A DNA stretch of 64,000 nt from positions 248,001 to 312,000 of the forward strand of contig ML978178.1 in assembly GCA_010015745.1 (NCBI GenBank), given 5' to 3'. The notes under the pieces are model-generated. The model was not told the origin of the DNA. It made no database searches and saw nothing but the letters and a program-made list of their open reading frames with translations. Origin of the DNA: Setomelanomma holmii. Taxonomy: Eukaryota; Ascomycota; Dothideomycetes; Pleosporales; Phaeosphaeriaceae. This document shows positions 58,055 through 64,000 of the stretch, one piece after another (position 1 is the stretch's first letter; each line of letters starts with the position of its first letter). The position numbers were made by a program, and so were the translations under genes.

Positions 58055-61000
58055 TCACTTGGTAAGCTTGCACACAAGATCGCCAGAGTCGACCGAATCC
58101 CCTTCGCGGACCGACAGGTTGCTGACCTTACCAGAGTGAGGAGCGGAGATGACCATTTCCTATTTGAGGTTAGCATAGTCACACAAATATTCTAACGTCT
58201 AGAAGACTTACCATCTTCATGGCGCTGAGAATGGCAACTGGGTCACCCTTCATGACCTCGCTGCCATCGTGGACGCGAACCTCAACCAAGACACCAGACA
58301 TAGGTGAGCCGACTTGGCTGCTGTCGGTGGGATCGGCCTTTGGTCGCGAGACATTGTCGATAGCCGCATGCTGATCCTCGACAGTGACGGTACGTGTCTC
58401 GCCGTTCATCTCGTAGAAGACCTCACGAGTGCCGGTCTGCTCGGACAGAGGACCGATGGCAAGGAGCTTCAAAATAAGAACCTTACCCTTCTCGAGCTCG
58501 ACGTGGAACTCCTCGCCAATCTCTGGGCGCGATAGGAAGTAGCGCGTTGGCAGGACCGACAAATCCCCGTACTTGGTGGTCCACTTCTTGTAGTCCTCGA
58601 AGACCTTAGGGTACATGATCGCCGAGGCAACATCGCACTCGGTTGCATCACCCCACTTGGTCTTGAGATCCGCCTTGACCTTCGCAACGTCTACGGGATC
58701 AAGGTAGAGACCAGGTCGCTTGTCCATCTTCCTCCGGTCACGGAGAGCATGTGATCGAAGAGGCTCAGGGAAACCACCGTATGGTTGACCCATCAGACCC
58801 TCGAAGAACTCAAGGACTGAAGATGGGAAGTCGAGTTGCTCCGCCTTGGCAAGAACATCGTCGTAAGAGAGCTTGTTGGACACCATGAACTGAGCCAGGT
58901 CTCCGACAACCTTGGAAGTGGGTGTGACCTTGACAATATCGCCAAGGAGGTCGTTGGCCTGTTCGTAGGCCTTCTTTGTCTGAGCCCACTGTTCACCGAG
59001 ACCTTGTTGAGAGGCTTGGAAGATGAGGTTGGTAAGTTGACCACCAGGGATCTCGTGCTCGTAGACCTCGGGATCAGGGCCAGTGAGACCGGCCTCGAAT
59101 GGCGAGTAGAGAAGGCGGAGTTGAGCCCAGTAGGCGTCGAGATTGCGGATCATGTGAACATCGAGCCCAGCGTCGAAATCGGTCCCCTCGAGCGAAGCAA
59201 GGATAGCACCAATGCTGGGCTGGGAAGTCATACCAGACATGCTGTCAATAGCAGCATCGATACCATCGGCACCTGCCTCAACGCACGCCACCATCGAGGC
59301 AACACCGGTACCGGCGGAGTCGTGGGTGTGAACGTGGATAGGGAGGTCGGGGTACTTCTTACGGATGGTACCAATGAGAAGGCGAGCAGCGCGGGGCTTG
59401 AGAACACCAGCCATATCCTTAATACCAAGAATATGAGCGCCCATACCAACAATCTTGTCAACTACGCTGACGTAGTACTCAAGGTTGTACTTCTTCTTGG
59501 GGTTCAGCATGTCTCCAGAGTAGCACACAGTACCCTCGGCAACACCACCGGCCTTGAGGACAGCCTTGATACCAACCTCGAGCTGCTCAACGTCATTCAG
59601 CGCATCGAAGACACGGAAGATATCGACACCATTCTTCTTGGCCTGCTCGCAGAAGTGGAAGATGGCGTTGTCAGGGAGGGATGAGTATGCGACACCGTTG
59701 GCTCCACGAAGCAACATCTGGAAGGGAATGTTGGGTACAAGCTTCCTCATCTTCCTGAGACGCTCCCAAGGATCCTCATAAAGGAAGCGCATGGCAACGT
59801 CGAAGGTCGCGCCACCCCAGCACTCAAGCGCCCAGGCGTTGGCGAAAGCATGGCTAGTCTCTTTGGCAATGTTGAGCAAGTCGACTGTTCGCACACGGGT
59901 CGCAAGAAGTGACTGGTGAGCGTCACGCCAGGTCGTGTCCATGATCAAGCAACCTTTGTTGGCACGAACAGCTTTGGCGAAAGCATCGGGGCCCTCTTTG
60001 ACGAGAATGTTCCTCCAGCCCTTGGTGCAGGGAACAGATGTGTCGACTTGGTTGCCAGCGTTATCCAAGATCTTGGGGATGGGAATTTCGCCCTTGAACT
60101 TGGGCTCTCCAATCTGTCCCTTGATCTGGCTGCCGTTGACCGCGAGGTCTCCTAGGTAGGCAAGAAGCTTCTGAGCACGGTTCTGCGAGCCAATCAGGTC
60201 GAAGAGGGCTGGCGTATCATCGATGAAGGTGGTCCAGCATTTACCGTCCACGAATGTAGGATGTGTGAGGAGCTTGATCAAGAAGGGAATGTTGGTCTTG
60301 ACACCGCGGATACGGAACTCAACGAGCGCACGCAACATCTTGCGGCGGACGATTTCGTATGTGGAACCACGGCACGAGCATTTCACCAACATGCCTAGAG
60401 GAGGTCAGCTTCCGTTTCACGTGTATGCATCATGCTGAATACACTCACTGTCGTAATGTGGGGTAATAATGGCACCTGCGAAACCATTGCCTGGGAACTC
60501 GTCAGTTTGGGTCTGTCCATATGGACTTGCCATTCTCACCTCCGTCGAGACGGACGCCATTGCCACCAGCAGAGCGGTACACTTCTATCTTTCCAGTATC
60601 TGGCGCAAAGCTCTGCGACGGGTCTTCTGTCGTGATACGGCATTGGAAGGCGAATCCTCGTGTGGAGATGTGGTCCTGGGTCAGGCCGAGCTGCTCGAGG
60701 GATGCACCAGCGGCGATCTGGATCTGTGCGGCGACGATATCGATTCCGGTGACTTCTTCCGTAATTGTGTGCTCGACTTGACTTGGAAATTATTAGCACT
60801 ATTCCTGGCTATTTTGAGCGTATATGACTTACATGCGAGGATTGATCTGGAAGTGGAAGAAACATGTTAGTTTGCTTACTTGCAAGGGGAAGGGATGTTC
60901 AAACCTCAATGAAGTAGTATCTAAAATTGAGTCAGTTCATGTGCCTTCTCTGCTTCGTAAATCACTGTTACACACCTGTTCTGTTGATCGACCAAGAACT

Positions 61001-62284
61001 CGGCAGTACCCGCATTGCGGTACTTTACGGACTGAGCAAGCCTAACGGCATCGGCCAAGATATTGTCGCGAGTCTCAACCGGGAGATCCTTTGCCGGGGC
61101 AATTTCGACAACCTTCTGATGGCGACGCTGGACCGAGCAATCACGCTCGTACAAATGGACGACATTGCCGAGGTTGTCACCAAGCAGCTGCACCTCGATG
61201 TGCTTCGGCTTGTCGAGGAAGCGCTCGACGAAAACGGTGCCGTTGCCGAAGGCCGATTTGGCTTCTGATGTTGCGCGCTCAAACGAGTCCTTAAGGGTAG
61301 ACTGCTCGCGGACTACACGCATGCCACGGCCACCACCACCGAATGCGGCCTTGATGATGATGGGGAAACCGTATTCGTCGGTAAAGGCCTTGACATCCTC
61401 GAATTTCTCCACGGGGCCTGGTGTTCCTGGCACGACGGGCACATTGCACTTGATGGCCAGCTTGCGCGCAGAGACCTTGTCGCCGAGCGCGTCAATCGTG
61501 TCGGGCGAGGGTCCTACAAACTAAACCGCAACATGTAAGCCAAACTGCATCTGACGTCGATTGCCAAAAGCAATCTTTATTCTCTTGGAGATCGGCAGCG
61601 CGCCCGCGCATAGTGCAAGATAAAGCATTAGCAAGTAGCCGGTGGCCCCCCGCCATGCATCTCCGGACACAGATACGCTCAACAGCTATTAGATAGCTGC
61701 ACAACCCCTCCATGCGCGCTGCGTCATAGGGTAAACAAAGGCGGGCAGAGAGGCAGAAACTCACAATGAGGCCGGCCTTTTCGACATTGCGCGCAAACTC
61801 TGCGTTCTCTGACAGGAAGCCGTAGCCCGGGTGAATCATGTTCACATTATGCTCGACGGCAATCTTGATGATCTCGTCGCCGGCCAGGTACGCTCCGACA
61901 GGCGTGTACTGGCCGCGCGCGCCAATCTCGTAGGCCTCGTCGGCCTTTTGCCTGTGCATGCTGAGGCGGTCCTCATGGCTGTAGACGGCCACGGTGTGCA
62001 GCGACAGCTCGTGGGCTGTACGGAAAATGCGGATGGGGATTTCTCCTCGGTTGGCCACTAGCAGAGGGAGAGAGCTTGTTAGCTATGCCGGGAAGCTTCA
62101 CGCGAGCCATTGAGGGTGCGGACAGCGTACCCAGGAGCTTCTTCAGCTGCATGATGGAGCTGCTCGCTCGCAGTCGGTGGTGCACCGAGTTGCGGTGCGG
62201 GTGGTGCTCGCCATGCTCGACGTCGTCGAAGTCATTCTCGTCAATGGCCGACGAGGCATTCTTATCCGGGACTGGCTCGGCCAT
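58055..62284 (-). CDS. PYC: Pyruvate carboxylase
   Basis: Biotin enzyme that carboxylates pyruvate to oxaloacetate; cytosolic in fungi. I assembled nine exons: 62131-62284, 61765-62057, 61521-excluded intron, 60976-61520, 60905-60920, 60833-60846, 60540-60781, 60449-60490, 58212-60394 and 58055-58159, in total 1197 residues. The biotin carboxylase domain has VANRGEIPIRIFRTAHEL, the glycine-rich FGGGGRGMRVVRE and INPRIQVEHTITEEVTG; the last spans three splice sites, with exons of 16 and 14 bases. The carboxyltransferase domain starts at DTTWRDAHQSLLATRVRT, with metal-binding HVHTHDSAGTG. The biotin lysine is in AMKM (residue about 1162), split by the last intron. The 244-bp intron is by far the longest here. 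No mitochondrial presequence is obvious. Confidence 0.96.
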
Positions 62285-64000
62285 GTTCACTGACGGCTGG
62301 GTAGATTAAGGATAGGGAAGGGGAGAGGGGGAAGGAGAGGGCAGACTTGAGAGCAAGCCAAAAAGTCACGGCAGGAGTACGAGCTATATATCGGCGGTAT
62401 CGGACAGTCCCCAGAGTTTGCTCTTGCGAGTCACCATTAATCCCAAAACGGTCAGCTCTGATAATTGACGTAGCCAAGGCCAGATCGAAACGCTGCTCTG
62501 GCCTGCAGACCCCGTCGGCGAGTCTCATGCATCAAAAGAAACGGAGCTTTGCACGCTAGCGGGCCATGGCCTGCTCAGAGCTCCAGCTGCCCCTCCATGT
62601 GCGCGGGGAGATATCTGCGGCCAAAACCCCATGCTCACATCATACAATTGCCCAACCCTGTGAGAGGTCCCGCCACGCATCCCATCACCGCGGCCAGTGC
62701 ACGCGTATAAAATTTCTCCAGCCATATCCCACGCCTTGTGCTTTGCTCGCACGCGTGACCGCGGAGCCAAGTCATAGCAATTAGTCGCCCACATGCTCTC
62801 CAAAACACTTCCTACACACCCGCTCACCGCCAGGCCCACCCATTGACGCAGCCTGCCTCTCCCCCTCCTGGTTGCTCTTTTCCGTGAATCGCAGCATGGT
62901 GTTGGAGGTTTAGCTCGACACCACGGAAGAATGGGTGCTTCACGCGCTTTGCTTCGGCGCACGCTCGGTCAGCCGAGTGATATGCCTGCGGTCCCGCACT
63001 TGCTTCGCGAACATAGCAATCCTTCCCGGTCTACTCCTCACAGCCCTGCCGCGTACCTGCATGTTGCGAGGAAGACTCGGGTGCCTGGGGCATGCACTAC
63101 TTTGATCCGTGATGCTGCACAATGCGTTGCGGGAGAGAGCCGGATCTCCACAATCACTTGGTATTGCCTAGGTTCTTAGTGTTGTCTGGAAGTACATAGG
63201 CAGAAAAGCAAGTTCGACCATTGTGCCAAATCTGTGGAGCTTGCCGTTCACTGAGTCGTGTTGGCCTAGATCTTCAATTGCTGATATTAGCTCGCGTCAC
63301 ATTAGAAGGAACGATTCTACTGCGCATGCTTGTGTAGCTTGGTCAAACTCGGAATCTGTACGCACAATTCTGTAGACTCAATTGCATATGAAATATCACA
63401 ACGAAGAAATTCTGAGTACGTTGTGGAATATCTCATGAGAGAATGTCGTTGCACCTGTCCAATTGCCATAAGGCTGTATGCACAACGCGCTCTACCAATG
63501 AACATATATAGCTGAACACAAGGTGGAACCGCCTTAATGCCTTCAACAACCCATCTATTCAACCTGAAATTCAGTATACATACGCGTCTCTTCCCTCCAA
63601 CACAATACATACCGGCATCAATCCAACCTTACACGCCCACCTGAAAATAAAACAGAGCACCTGCCACCACAAACACCAATATCGCCTCAACACTCCGGCC
63701 CCACCCAGAAGCCTCCCGCACGTTTCATTGAGACCACAAAGCTACACGGAGCCGCGACTTGGCAGTCGATCATGCATCAGTGGCTGGCACAACCTTAAAA
63801 CAATCTCGCATCTTGGCGTATCAACGTCCGAAGCGGGGCGGGCAAACACTGCTCTGGGCTGGGTGTTCTTGCTGAGCCCCAGACTGAAGAGCCTCACAAA
63901 TGTTTCACAAGACAAGATGCCTTTGACAAAGCATTGAGATGCTGCGCGAGATGATATACCTGCGCGAATGGGCTTGTCATGTTGTGTGTATAATTTCTCA
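62285..64000. other. Right-edge intergenic region
   Basis: PYC promoter and leader followed by about 1.4 kb without a recognisable gene. No RNA gene or repeat seen; a gene may lie just past the edge. Confidence 0.45.

Noticed and set aside
58836..59684. 282-codon frame on the plus strand
   Set aside because: Antisense of the pyruvate carboxylase carboxyltransferase domain, with no motif of its own.
1..64000. CRISPR array, insertion sequence, transposon or secondary-metabolite cluster
   Set aside because: No regular spaced repeats, transposase, reverse transcriptase, terminal repeats, polyketide or peptide synthetase genes were seen on either strand.

Overview
The window is nuclear DNA of a filamentous ascomycete, most likely a Pezizomycotina species of Dothideomycete type. 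The evidence is the gene repertoire (PalF/RIM8, PXR1, ERG12, eIF3j, COX23, INSIG, eIF2 gamma, CDK7/Kin28, pyruvate carboxylase), short introns (mostly 47-90 bp, GTAAGT-like donors, CTAAC branch sites), intron-bearing tRNAs and intergenic gaps of 0.3-4 kb. The class assignment is inference; the kingdom and subphylum are well supported.

Layout. 0-10 kb: a TMEM63/Rsn1 channel cut by the left edge, a divergent Pch2/TRIP13-like ATPase with two one-base lesions, the pH-signalling arrestin PalF, and a coiled-coil protein sharing a promoter with PXR1. 10-20 kb: PXR1, mevalonate kinase, eIF3j, a tRNA-Gly(UCC) whose D-loop is interrupted by an intron-like insert, COX23, and a 2OG-oxygenase-like protein. 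20-32.6 kb: a Psh1-like RING ligase, an unrecognised Ser/Pro-rich fungal protein, a SWIM zinc-finger protein and a small bZIP protein. 32.6-36.6 kb is gene-poor. 36.6-41.4 kb: a Gts1-type ArfGAP, a small glycine-rich membrane protein and a J-domain protein with a four-base first exon. 42.8-48 kb is an accessory patch: a hydrolase-like gene, a membrane protein and two F-box-like paralogues, three of the four carrying a disruption. 49-62.3 kb returns to core genes: eIF2 gamma, INSIG, tRNA-His, U2B''-like RRM protein, CDK7/Kin28 and a nine-exon pyruvate carboxylase. The last 1.7 kb has no recognisable gene.

How the genes relate. There are no operons. Three head-to-head pairs probably share promoters (channel/Pch2, coiled-coil/PXR1, U2B''/Kin28). 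ERG12 and INSIG both touch sterol synthesis but lie 38 kb apart and are not a cluster. Translation and ribosome biogenesis are represented by eIF3j, eIF2 gamma and PXR1, transcription and splicing by Kin28 and U2B''. No secondary-metabolite cluster, transposon or CRISPR array was seen.

The most unusual signal is the tRNA-Gly gene: 15 bases of 5' half, a 53-base insert that looks like an mRNA intron, then 56 bases that complete a canonical 71-base glycine tRNA. The second theme is single-base lesions limited to non-essential genes, while the long conserved genes read cleanly.
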